Source of the DNA: an uncultured Flavobacteriaceae bacterium
Lineage (GTDB): Bacteria > Bacteroidota > Bacteroidia > Flavobacteriales > Flavobacteriaceae
Direction: 5' to 3'
DNA: 64,000 nt
Assembly: GCA_947502495.1 (NCBI GenBank)
Contig: CANNAC010000003.1
Span: forward strand, 372,001-436,000
Part shown: positions 19,367 through 25,885 of the stretch, in pieces
How positions within the stretch are numbered: the first letter of the stretch is position 1
Layout: every line of letters starts with the position of its first letter
Translations under genes and position numbers: made by a program
Notes under the pieces: model-generated
Seen by the model: only the letters and a program-made list of their open reading frames with translations
The model's database searches: none
Told to the model about the DNA's origin: nothing

Positions 19367-22123
19367 ATGGATAAATATTCCTTTTTAAACGCAGCACATA
19401 CAGCATACTTTGCTGAACTTTACGACCAATATTTAAAAAACCCAGACTCTGTAGAGCCTAGTTGGAGAGCCTTTTTTCAAGGTTACGATTTTGGCTCAGA
19501 GACTTTTGGAACAGAAGGGGAAACTGTGGAAGCAGTTGCAACACGAATTCCCGAGAACGTTCAAAAAGAATTTCAGGTGGTAAAGTTAATCGATGGTTAT
19601 AGAACCAGAGGTCACCTTTTTACAGCAACCAATCCAGTTCGTGCAAGACGACAATATGCACCAACATTAGAAATTGAAAATTTCGGATTATCAGAATCTG
19701 ATTTAGATACCGTTTTTAATGCAGGAGATATTATTGGTATTGGTGCGCAAACACTTCGTGAAATACGCAAACATTTAGAAGCCATTTACTGTAAATCTAT
19801 TGGTGTAGAGTATATGTATATTAGAAATCCGGAGCGTATGCAATGGATTCAAAATAAGCTAAATGTTAATGATAATCAACCAAGTTTTTCTGCAGAAGAA
19901 AAAAGACATATACTTAAAAAGTTAAATGAGGCAGTTTCTTTTGAAAGTTTTTTACATACCAAATATGTTGGTCAAAAACGTTTTTCTTTAGAAGGTGGAG
20001 AATCTTTAATTCCAGCTTTAGATGCATTAATTGAAAAAGCTTCTGGATACGACGTAAAAGAATTTGTAATGGGAATGGCACATCGTGGTCGTTTAAGTAC
20101 CCTTACAAATATCTTTGGCAAATCTGCAAAAGATATCTTTAGTGAGTTTGATGGTAAAGATTATGAACAAGAAGTTTTTGATGGAGATGTAAAGTATCAC
20201 TTAGGTTGGACTAGCGATAGAGTTACAGATGCGGGAAAAAAGATAAACTTAAATATAGCACCAAACCCTTCACACTTAGAAACGGTTGGCGCAGTAGTAC
20301 AAGGAATAACAAGAGCTAAACAAGACGATAAATACCCAGACAATCCATCACAAGTATTACCTATTATTGTGCATGGAGATGCTGCAATTGCAGGGCAAGG
20401 CTTGGTGTATGAAATTGTTCAAATGGCACAATTAGATGGTTACAAAACAAACGGAACCATTCATATTGTTGTTAATAATCAAATCGGTTTTACAACCAAT
20501 TATTTAGATGCAAGATCTAGTACCTATTGTACCGATGTTGCCAAAGTAACCTTATCTCCAGTACTTCATGTAAATGCAGATGATGCAGAAGCAGTAGTAC
20601 ACGCGGTTTTATTTGCACTTCATTTTAGAATGAAATTTAAACGCGATGTATTTATCGATTTATTGGGGTATAGAAAATATGGACATAACGAAGGGGATGA
20701 GCCTAAGTTTACACAACCTTTATTATATAAAGCAATTGCAAAGCATAGAAATCCTAGAGATCTATATGCCGAAAAGTTAATTGCTGAAGGAGTTATAGAT
20801 GATACGTATGTTGCCAAATTAGAAGAAGACTATAAAAGTTCTTTAGAAGAAAAATTAGAAGACTCCCGTAAAATCAAGAAGACTGAGATTACACCATTTA
20901 TGAGTAATGAATGGATAAACTATGGTACTTCAGAAGAAGACGGAATGATGAAATCTGTGGATACAACGTATACTACAGAAGAATTAGCAAGAATTACGAA
21001 GGTGCTTTCTAACCTTCCGAAGGATAAAAAATTCATTCGTAAAATATCTCGTCTTATCGAATCTAGACAAACCATGTTTGATGAAAATAGATTAGACTGG
21101 GCAATGGCAGAACATTTAGCATACGGAACGCTTTTAGAAGAAGGTTACGATGTTAGAATTTCTGGTCAAGATGTAGAAAGAGGTACTTTCTCTCATAGAC
21201 ATGCCGTTGTAAAAGTAGAAGACAGCGAAGAAGAAATCATTTTACACAATAATTTAAGCGATACACAAGGACGCTTTTTTATATACAACTCTTTATTATC
21301 AGAGTATGGTGTTGTAGGTTTCGATTATGGTTATGCAATGGCAAGTCCAAAAACATTAACCATTTGGGAAGCACAATTTGGAGACTTTAGTAATGGAGCG
21401 CAAATTATGTTAGACCAATACATAACCGCAGCAGAAGATAAGTGGAAACTGCAAAACGGTCTAGTTATGTTGTTACCACATGGTTACGAAGGACAAGGAG
21501 CAGAGCATTCCTCTGCACGTATGGAGCGTTACCTTCAAATGTGTGCAAAAGATAATATGTTTGTAGTAGATTGTACTACCCCTGCAAATATGTACCATTT
21601 GTTGCGTAAACAAATGAAAGCAAATTTTAGAAAACCATTAATTGTATTTACACCAAAAAGTTTATTACGTCACCCATTAGTAGTATCTACTGTAGATGAA
21701 ATGGCAAACGGAAGTTTCCAAATGCTAATAGATGATGTAAAAGCAAAAGTAGACCAAGTAAAAACGGTGGTTTTTGTAACCGGAAAGTTCTATTATGATT
21801 TATTAGAACAGCAAGGTAATTTAGAAAGAGAAGATATTGCTTTAGTACGTATAGAGCAGTTATTCCCATTACCAGTAGAAGATATTCGTAAAGTATTAAG
21901 TAAATATACAAATGCAGACGATATCGTTTGGGCACAAGAAGAACCAAGAAATATGGGAGCTTACAGTCATATGTTAATGCATTTAGACGAAGCTAAAACT
22001 TTTAGAGCAGCAAGTAGAAGACCTTATGGAGCGCCAGCAGCTGGTAGTTCTGTACGATCTAAAAAACGTCATCAAGAAGTTATTGATTTCGTATTTGATA
22101 AAACAAAAAATAATCAGAGATAA
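19367..22123 (+). CDS. sucA: 2-oxoglutarate dehydrogenase E1 component
   Basis: A 918-residue thiamine-diphosphate enzyme that decarboxylates 2-oxoglutarate in the TCA cycle and passes the succinyl group to E2. The N-terminal E2-binding helix is visible (NAAHTAYFAELYDQYLKNPDSVEPSWRAFF), then KLIDGYRTRGHL, the active-site segment GMAHRGRL, the ThDP-binding GDAAIAGQG...NNQIGFTT stretch, and the C-terminal pyrimidine and transketolase-like domains (LPHGYEGQGAEHSSAR, WAQEEPRNMGAY). Length agrees with the bacterial family (about 930). sucB follows after 21 nt. The E3 gene is not in this window. Confidence 0.97.
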   Translation: MDKYSFLNAAHTAYFAELYDQYLKNPDSVEPSWRAFFQGYDFGSETFGTEGETVEAVATRIPENVQKEFQVVKLIDGYRTRGHLFTATNPVRARRQYAPTLEIENFGLSESDLDTVFNAGDIIGIGAQTLREIRKHLEAIYCKSIGVEYMYIRNPERMQWIQNKLNVNDNQPSFSAEEKRHILKKLNEAVSFESFLHTKYVGQKRFSLEGGESLIPALDALIEKASGYDVKEFVMGMAHRGRLSTLTNIFGKSAKDIFSEFDGKDYEQEVFDGDVKYHLGWTSDRVTDAGKKINLNIAPNPSHLETVGAVVQGITRAKQDDKYPDNPSQVLPIIVHGDAAIAGQGLVYEIVQMAQLDGYKTNGTIHIVVNNQIGFTTNYLDARSSTYCTDVAKVTLSPVLHVNADDAEAVVHAVLFALHFRMKFKRDVFIDLLGYRKYGHNEGDEPKFTQPLLYKAIAKHRNPRDLYAEKLIAEGVIDDTYVAKLEEDYKSSLEEKLEDSRKIKKTEITPFMSNEWINYGTSEEDGMMKSVDTTYTTEELARITKVLSNLPKDKKFIRKISRLIESRQTMFDENRLDWAMAEHLAYGTLLEEGYDVRISGQDVERGTFSHRHAVVKVEDSEEEIILHNNLSDTQGRFFIYNSLLSEYGVVGFDYGYAMASPKTLTIWEAQFGDFSNGAQIMLDQYITAAEDKWKLQNGLVMLLPHGYEGQGAEHSSARMERYLQMCAKDNMFVVDCTTPANMYHLLRKQMKANFRKPLIVFTPKSLLRHPLVVSTVDEMANGSFQMLIDDVKAKVDQVKTVVFVTGKFYYDLLEQQGNLEREDIALVRIEQLFPLPVEDIRKVLSKYTNADDIVWAQEEPRNMGAYSHMLMHLDEAKTFRAASRRPYGAPAAGSSVRSKKRHQEVIDFVFDKTKNNQR

Positions 22124-22144
22124 TATAAAATAAAATTATAGCGC

Positions 22145-23356
22145 ATGATTTTAGAAATGAAAGTTCCTTCACCAGGAGAATCTATTACAGAAGTAGAAAT
22201 AGCAACATGGTTAGTTGAAGAAGGTGATTATGTAGAAAAAGACCAAGCTATTGCAGAAGTAGATAGCGATAAAGCAACATTAGAATTGCCTGCTGAAGCT
22301 AGCGGAACAATTACTTTTAAAGCAGAAGAAGGAGATGCTGTAGCTGTTGGAGCAGTAGTATGTTTAATAGATACTAGTGCTGCAAAACCAGAAGGTGGAG
22401 CTGCACCAAAAGCCGAAGCAAAAACGGAAGCTCCTAAGGCGGAAGCCCCAAAAGCAGAATCTACTAAAACAGAAACCTATGCAACAGGAACAGCAAGTCC
22501 TGCAGCAAAAAAGATTTTAGCTGAAAAAGGAATGCAAGCTTCTGCAGTTACAGGAACAGGAAAAGATGGAAGAGTAACTAAGGAAGACGCAGTTCAAGCA
22601 GTTCCTTCTATGGGAACACCAACAGGTGGAAATAGAGGTTCTTCTAGAAGTAAAATGTCTATGTTACGAAGAAAAGTAGCAGAACGTTTAGTAGAAGTGA
22701 AAAATACGACTGCCATGTTAACTACGTTTAACGAAGTTAATATGACACCTATTTTTGCTTTACGTAATCAATATAAAGAAGACTTTAAAGCAAAGCATGG
22801 CGTTGGCTTAGGTTTTATGAGTTTCTTTTCACTTGCAGTAGTAAGAGCATTAGAAATGTATCCTTCTGTGAACTCTATGATAGACGGAAAAGAAATGCTT
22901 ACCTATGATTTTGTAGATATCTCTATCGCAGTTTCTGGTCCAAAAGGACTTATGGTTCCTGTGATTAGAAATGCAGAGAATTTATCCTTCAGAGGTATTG
23001 AGTCTGAAGTAAAGCGTTTAGCGCTTCGTGCAAGAGATGGTCAAATCACCGTAGATGAAATGACAGGTGGTACATTTACCATTACTAATGGAGGTGTTTT
23101 TGGAAGTATGTTATCTACTCCTATTATAAATCCACCACAAAGTGCGATTTTAGGAATGCATAATATTATTGAAAGACCAATTGCTGTTGCTGGTAAAGTA
23201 GAGATACACCCAATGATGTATTTAGCATTGTCTTATGATCATAGAATTATTGACGGTAAAGAATCTGTAGGTTTCTTAGTAGCTATTAAAGAAGCGTTAG
23301 AAAACCCAACAGAATTATTGATGAATAACGATATTAAGAAGGCTTTAGAAATGTAA
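22145..23356 (+). CDS. sucB: Dihydrolipoyllysine succinyltransferase (2-oxoglutarate dehydrogenase E2)
   Basis: A 403-residue E2 core protein. The lipoyl domain (residues 1-78) carries the lipoylation site in DSDKATLEL (Lys43). A Lys/Ala/Glu/Pro linker (about 80-112) follows, then the E3/E1-binding domain (about 113-150, [12 protein letters not shown]...[11 protein letters not shown]) and the catalytic acyltransferase domain with [10 protein letters not shown] (His366, Asp370). One lipoyl domain and this length are typical of succinyl-type E2. It forms an operon with sucA and ends at a strong hairpin. Confidence 0.97.
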   Translation: MILEMKVPSPGESITEVEIATWLVEEGDYVEKDQAIAEVDSDKATLELPAEASGTITFKAEEGDAVAVGAVVCLIDTSAAKPEGGAAPKAEAKTEAPKAEAPKAESTKTETYATGTASPAAKKILAEKGMQASAVTGTGKDGRVTKEDAVQAVPSMGTPTGGNRGSSRSKMSMLRRKVAERLVEVKNTTAMLTTFNEVNMTPIFALRNQYKEDFKAKHGVGLGFMSFFSLAVVRALEMYPSVNSMIDGKEMLTYDFVDISIAVSGPKGLMVPVIRNAENLSFRGIESEVKRLALRARDGQITVDEMTGGTFTITNGGVFGSMLSTPIINPPQSAILGMHNIIERPIAVAGKVEIHPMMYLALSYDHRIIDGKESVGFLVAIKEALENPTELLMNNDIKKALEM

Positions 23357-23377
23357 TATTTTTAAAGTATATTAAAT

Positions 23378-23414
23378 AAAAAAGCGCGATATCCCTAAAA
23401 TCGCGCTTTTTTTT
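23378..23414. terminator. Terminator shared by sucB and the small membrane protein gene
   Basis: A stem AAAGCGCGAT / ATCGCGCTTT carries a T8 run on the plus strand and a T6 run on the minus strand. It ends sucAB and also lies 22 nt past the stop of the minus-strand small ORF at 23436-23555. Confidence 0.88.
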
Positions 23415-23435
23415 GTTTAAATAACTATAATAAAA

Positions 23436-23555
23436 CTAAAAGAAATTTACATAAATGTTTACTAATATTATTGTAATAACTAGTACAACTAGACCAGCAA
23501 TAAGTAGTTTGTGTGTGAAATTTAGGTTGTTTTCCATTTCTAGAGTGTTTTCCAT
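23436..23555 (-). CDS. Putative 39-residue single-span membrane protein
   Basis: An unannotated short ORF reading MENTLEMENNLNFTHK, then a hydrophobic span LLIAGLVVLVITIILVN and IYVNFF. It has an acidic, Asn-rich N-terminus, one clear TM helix and almost no C-terminal tail. ATG and stop are clean, and a terminator stands 22 nt past the stop. An in-frame ATG at residue 7 is an alternative start. It lies about 80 nt downstream of the most divergent promoter unit of the tandem array (-7 box 23641-23648), which would transcribe it after a structured leader. Coding status is inferred from the charge/TM pattern and context only; no homologue is known to me. Confidence 0.5.
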   Translation of the reverse strand: MENTLEMENNLNFTHKLLIAGLVVLVITIILVNIYVNFF

Positions 23556-23570
23556 TTCTTTCTGAATTTT

Positions 23571-23637
23571 AACACCTGTAGCACTTTTATACTACACAGC
23601 GTCGAGTTTCCCCTTTATAAGTAATTGATTAATAGCT
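23571..23637 (-). ncRNA. Array unit 7: structured leader before the small membrane protein ORF
   Basis: The most diverged unit. GCTATTAAT (23628-23636) follows the box, then an AGGGGA stretch, then a hairpin CTGTGTAG / CTACAG without a T-run. Instead of terminating, the RNA would continue into the 39-residue ORF at 23436-23555. Confidence 0.45.
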
Positions 23638-23640
23638 CTG

Positions 23641-23690
23641 TAAATATAAAAAACATAAACCGTAAAAAAAATACGTATTTATACGTATTT
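23641..23690 (-). promoter_or_regulatory. Dyad and -7 box of array unit 7
   Basis: Dyad 23669-23690, core ATACGTAT-TT-ATACGTAT: both arms changed together relative to the consensus (G to T and C to A). The TATATTTA box is at 23641-23648. Centre-to-box distance is 31.5 nt, as in the conserved units. Confidence 0.65.
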
Positions 23691-23873
23691 TTTTTAGAGC
23701 ACTATTTTGTGTTTTGTCTTCTAAAAAGCATGTAATGCCTTGATTTTATTGGTGTAGTTTTGATTTCGGACTAAAAAAAGGAAATATATAGTTTAGCTGT
23801 TGCCAGAGAGAAGTACGAAAATACTGCGTTTTGATCCGGAAAATGTTAAGGATGGAAGTAAAAGCTTTTCCTT

Positions 23874-23952
23874 TAAAAAGCGAAAACTCCACATTATAAT
23901 AATGTAGAGTTTTCATGCAAAAATAATTTTCCCTAAAAACTAATTAATAGCA
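23874..23952 (-). ncRNA. Candidate small RNA, array unit 6
   Basis: GCTATTAAT at 23943-23951, a TAGGGAAAA stretch, then a hairpin (23882-23914) with arms GAAAACTC and GAGTTTTC extended by an AT stem. The stem sequence is unrelated to the other units but the structure is kept. A CTTTTT run follows. Confidence 0.55.
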
Positions 23953-23957
23953 TACCG

Positions 23958-24008
23958 TAAAGATATGTTATGTTGTCGATATAAAAAATACGTAGTTCTA
24001 CGTATTTT
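23958..24008 (-). promoter_or_regulatory. Dyad and -7 box of array unit 6
   Basis: Perfect dyad 23985-24008 with core ATACGTAG-TT-CTACGTAT; TATCTTTA box 23958-23965; centre-to-box distance 31.5 nt. Confidence 0.65.
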
Positions 24009-24033
24009 TCAAGTAGAGCAATGGTTGTAAAAC

Positions 24034-24103
24034 AAAAAAAAGGCTCTAGCTTAATTAAAACTAGAGCCTTTTACAATTCTCCCTAAAGAACCGATTAATA
24101 GCA
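24034..24103 (-). ncRNA. Candidate small RNA, array unit 5
   Basis: About 70 nt: GCTATTAAT (24094-24102), TTTAGGGAGA, and a terminator hairpin GGCTCTAG / CTAGAGCC (24039-24071) followed by eight T on the minus strand. A 17-codon ATG frame exists here but is not conserved in the other units. Confidence 0.65.
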
Positions 24104-24106
24104 TGG

Positions 24107-24156
24107 TAAAGGTATAGAATGTTTAGGATATATGAAATACGTAGTTCTACGTATTT
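24107..24156 (-). promoter_or_regulatory. Dyad and -7 box of array unit 5
   Basis: Perfect dyad 24135-24156; TACCTTTA box 24107-24114; TTTC lies 19 nt upstream of the box at the -33 position, overlapping the dyad edge; centre-to-box distance 31.5 nt. Confidence 0.7.
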
Positions 24157-24180
24157 TTGAAGATGAGCAATGGTTGTAAA

Positions 24181-24251
24181 ATAAAAAAAGGCTCTAGCGT
24201 AATTAAAACTAGAGCCTTTTACAATTCTCCCTAAAGAACCGATTAATAGCA
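24181..24251 (-). ncRNA. Candidate small RNA, array unit 4
   Basis: GCTATTAAT (24242-24250), TTTAGGGAGA, hairpin GGCTCTAG / CTAGAGCC (24187-24219) with seven T after it. Almost identical to units 3 and 5. Confidence 0.65.
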
Positions 24252-24254
24252 TGG

Positions 24255-24304
24255 TAAATATATAGTATGTTTAGGATATATGAAATACGTAGTTCTACGT
24301 ATTT
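24255..24304 (-). promoter_or_regulatory. Dyad and -7 box of array unit 4
   Basis: Perfect dyad 24283-24304; TATATTTA box 24255-24262; TTTC 19 nt upstream of the box; centre-to-box distance 31.5 nt. Confidence 0.7.
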
Positions 24305-24327
24305 TTCAAGACAATCAATGGCTGTAA

Positions 24328-24398
24328 AATAAAAAAGGCTCTAGCTTAATTAAAACTAGAGCCTTTTACAATTCTCCCTAAAGAACCGATTAATAGCA
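24328..24398 (-). ncRNA. Candidate small RNA, array unit 3
   Basis: GCTATTAAT (24389-24397), TTTAGGGAGA, hairpin GGCTCTAG / CTAGAGCC (24334-24366), then T6. Confidence 0.65.
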
Positions 24399-24401
24399 TG
24401 G

Positions 24402-24451
24402 TAAATATATAGTATGTTTGAGATATATGAAATACGTAGTTCTACGTATTT
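24402..24451 (-). promoter_or_regulatory. Dyad and -7 box of array unit 3
   Basis: Perfect dyad 24430-24451; TATATTTA box 24402-24409; centre-to-box distance 31.5 nt. Confidence 0.7.
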
Positions 24452-24470
24452 TTCAGAAGTAATCTGTTTT

Positions 24471-24544
24471 AAAAATAAAAGGTTCTAGTTTGTACAAACT
24501 AGAACCTTTATGGATTCCCTTTTAAAAAAAACCGAATAATAGCA
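24471..24544 (-). ncRNA. Candidate small RNA, array unit 2
   Basis: GCTATTATT (24535-24543), AAAGGGAAT, and a perfect 15-bp stem (24478-24509, arms AAAGGTTCTAGTTTG and its complement, 2-nt loop) followed by a T-rich stretch. The stem differs from the other units at both strands together, and the ATG seen in units 3-5 is CTG here. Confidence 0.6.
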
Positions 24545-24547
24545 GTG

Positions 24548-24594
24548 TAAAGGTAAGGGTGTTCTTTAGATAAAAAACACGTAGTTATACCTGT
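24548..24594 (-). promoter_or_regulatory. Dyad and -7 box of array unit 2 (imperfect dyad)
   Basis: The dyad 24577-24594 reads ACACGTAG-TT-ATACCTGT with two mismatched pairs; TACCTTTA box 24548-24555; centre-to-box distance 30.5 nt. The weakest operator of the set. Confidence 0.55.
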
Positions 24595-24619
24595 TTTTAT
24601 AAGAAGAAGAAATAATATT

Positions 24620-24692
24620 AAAAAAATAAGGCTCTAGTTTTATCTAAAACTAGAGCCTTTAACAATTCTCCCTAAGAACTGAATTAATAGCA
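24620..24692 (-). ncRNA. Candidate small RNA, array unit 1 (nearest the regulator)
   Basis: GCTATTAAT (24683-24691), TTAGGGAGA, a long hairpin GGCTCTAGTTTTA / TAAAACTAGAGCC (24628-24659) and a TATTTTTTT tail. Confidence 0.6.
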
Positions 24693-24695
24693 GTG

Positions 24696-24745
24696 TAAAG
24701 GTATATTATGTTATTGATATGTGAAATACGTACCTCTACGTATTT
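24696..24745 (-). promoter_or_regulatory. Dyad and -7 box of array unit 1
   Basis: The dyad 24724-24745 (ATACGTA-CCTC-TACGTAT) starts 4 nt past the response-regulator stop; TACCTTTA box 24696-24703; centre-to-box distance 31.5 nt. Confidence 0.65.
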
Positions 24746-24749
24746 TTTG

Positions 24750-25382
24750 TTAAAATTTGTCTTTATTTAAATTGGCCCAAATAGATAGAGCGGTTGGTTT
24801 ATTGTCTAGATTTAGTTTGGCTACTATATTAGAACGATGCTTTTCAATAGTCCTAACAGAAATGAAAAGGGTGTCTGCTATTTGCTGACTAGTCATGTTC
24901 TCTGCAATAAAGTGAACAACTCTTCTTTCCGATTTAGTAAGGTTTTCAAGTACACTGGTGTCTGTAGTACATTCCGATTTGTTCAGGTAATCTGCAATTT
25001 CTTCGCTAAAGTATGGTTCATCCATTTCTACATGTGCAATACATGTTTCAATTTCTTCAATAGCAAACTCCTTTAGGATATAACCATAAATGCCAAGCGA
25101 TTTTGCTTTATCAAAAATCTCCTCTTCTTTATCAAAAGTGATTAAGATTATTTTGGTGGCGATATTATTTTTTTTGCATTTCTCGGCTACTTCTAACCCA
25201 GTCATATAAGGCATTCGTATATCTAAAAGCGCAATGTCTGGTTTTTCTTTAACAATAAGATTGTAGGCTGCTTGCCCATCTAGAGCACTTCCTAAGATGT
25301 TAAAACCTTTAGAAGTTAAAAAATCTTGAATGCCACGAAGCATTAATGGATGATCGTCTGCTATTATTATAGAGGTGTTCAT
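24750..25382 (-). CDS. LuxR/NarL-type response regulator
   Basis: A 210-residue two-component regulator. The receiver domain (residues 3-120) has the acidic pair Asp9-Asp10, phospho-acceptor Asp54 (ALLDIRMP), Thr82 and Lys104. A linker leads to a C-terminal LuxR-type HTH (about 143-205: LTKSERRVVHFIAENMTSQQIADTLFISVRTIEKHRSNI). No histidine kinase lies in the window, so it is an orphan here. It is the nearest DNA-binding protein to the seven-dyad array that begins 4 nt past its stop, and dyads of two inverted arms are the usual target of this family. That it binds them is inference. It is preceded by its own -7 box and a leader hairpin, 59 nt after the retropepsin gene. Confidence 0.93.
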   Translation of the reverse strand: MNTSIIIADDHPLMLRGIQDFLTSKGFNILGSALDGQAAYNLIVKEKPDIALLDIRMPYMTGLEVAEKCKKNNIATKIILITFDKEEEIFDKAKSLGIYGYILKEFAIEEIETCIAHVEMDEPYFSEEIADYLNKSECTTDTSVLENLTKSERRVVHFIAENMTSQQIADTLFISVRTIEKHRSNIVAKLNLDNKPTALSIWANLNKDKF

Positions 25383-25393
25383 TAATCAAGAGG

Positions 25394-25423
25394 GAGTAAT
25401 AGTTGCTATTACTCGTAAATGTA
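25394..25423 (-). promoter_or_regulatory. Promoter box and leader hairpin of the response regulator gene
   Basis: A TACATTTA box (25416-25423) matches the box class used in the array. Directly after it the leader holds a perfect inverted repeat GAGTAATAG-N3-CTATTACTC (25394-25414), followed by CTCCCT 8 nt before the ATG. The array-type dyad is absent at the expected upstream distance, so regulation by the same dyad is not supported. Confidence 0.5.
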
Positions 25424-25441
25424 AGAAATTTGTTTAGTTAT

Positions 25442-25885
25442 TTAGGGCTTTTTTAAGTACAAATATTTCTTTTCGTAATCTATGATCGCTTTTCCTTTTT
25501 TTAATATATCTGCACCAATAATACCATCTACTGGTTTTGCATTATGATTTGTAAGCGCAGTATTAACATGGGTAAGGTCAAATAGTATAAGTGCTGTTTT
25601 TTCATTTTTCCAACGACCTATTTTTAATTTGTTTTTTTTAGAAATTTGCGTTAACATATTTGTAGCGCCGGCGCCAGCAGCTTTAATCTCAGAATCTTTC
25701 ACCTTAAGGCCAAAGCTTTCTGTAGCTTCAAATCCAACACAGGAACTAGAGGCTCCAGTATCTAAAATGAAAAGCCCTTTAATACCGTTTATAGAGGCTT
25801 TCACTTCAAAATGATTTGTTTTAGTAAGCTTAAGCTTTATTTTTAAATAGCCTTGTTTCCCTAAAAACTCTTGTAAAGGTTTCAT
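25442..25885 (-). CDS. Retropepsin-like aspartic protease
   Basis: A 147-residue single-domain clan AA protease. The catalytic motif is LDTGASSSCVG (Asp42) after a hydrophobic strand; the C-terminal DGIIGADILKK matches the psi-loop ILG/GAD half-motif of retropepsins. The protein would need to dimerise, as each chain gives one aspartate. There is no signal peptide, so it is probably cytoplasmic. Its ATG overlaps the TGA of the upstream CHAT gene in an ATGA (25882-25885), so translation is coupled and the two proteases are made together. A substrate is not known; regulated cleavage of a partner of the CHAT protein or of the next-door regulator is speculative. Confidence 0.85.
   Translation of the reverse strand: MKPLQEFLGKQGYLKIKLKLTKTNHFEVKASINGIKGLFILDTGASSSCVGFEATESFGLKVKDSEIKAAGAGATNMLTQISKKNKLKIGRWKNEKTALILFDLTHVNTALTNHNAKPVDGIIGADILKKGKAIIDYEKKYLYLKKP

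Larger units (their letters stand above)
23571..24745 (-). repeat. Tandem array of seven dyad-promoter-RNA units
   Basis: The 1393-nt gap between sucB and the response regulator is filled by units of about 143-151 nt (one interval is 316 nt). Read on the minus strand each unit has: a dyad near ATACGTAG-TT-CTACGTAT; a TAnnTTTA box starting 31.5 nt from the dyad centre (30.5 in one unit); GCTATTAAT about 5 nt past the box; an AGGGA stretch; and a hairpin followed by T-rich sequence. Three units are nearly identical and four are diverged, yet the same parts remain in the same places. Within the 316-nt interval, 23691-23873 shows nothing I can name apart from the palindrome AAAAGCTTTT. No protein-coding reading is conserved. 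Confidence 0.85.

Noticed and set aside
23417-23435. Promoter for sucB-downstream readthrough on the plus strand
   Set aside because: The terminator at 23378-23414 is strong and no plus-strand gene follows before the array.
24061-24252. 63-residue minus-strand ORF inside the array
   Set aside because: It arises by readthrough of one unit whose stop is mutated; other units have CTG for ATG or early stops, so the frame is not conserved and the structure explains the sequence.
23571-24745. CRISPR array
   Set aside because: Units of about 147 nt with repeated interiors, no short identical repeats with unique spacers, and no cas genes.
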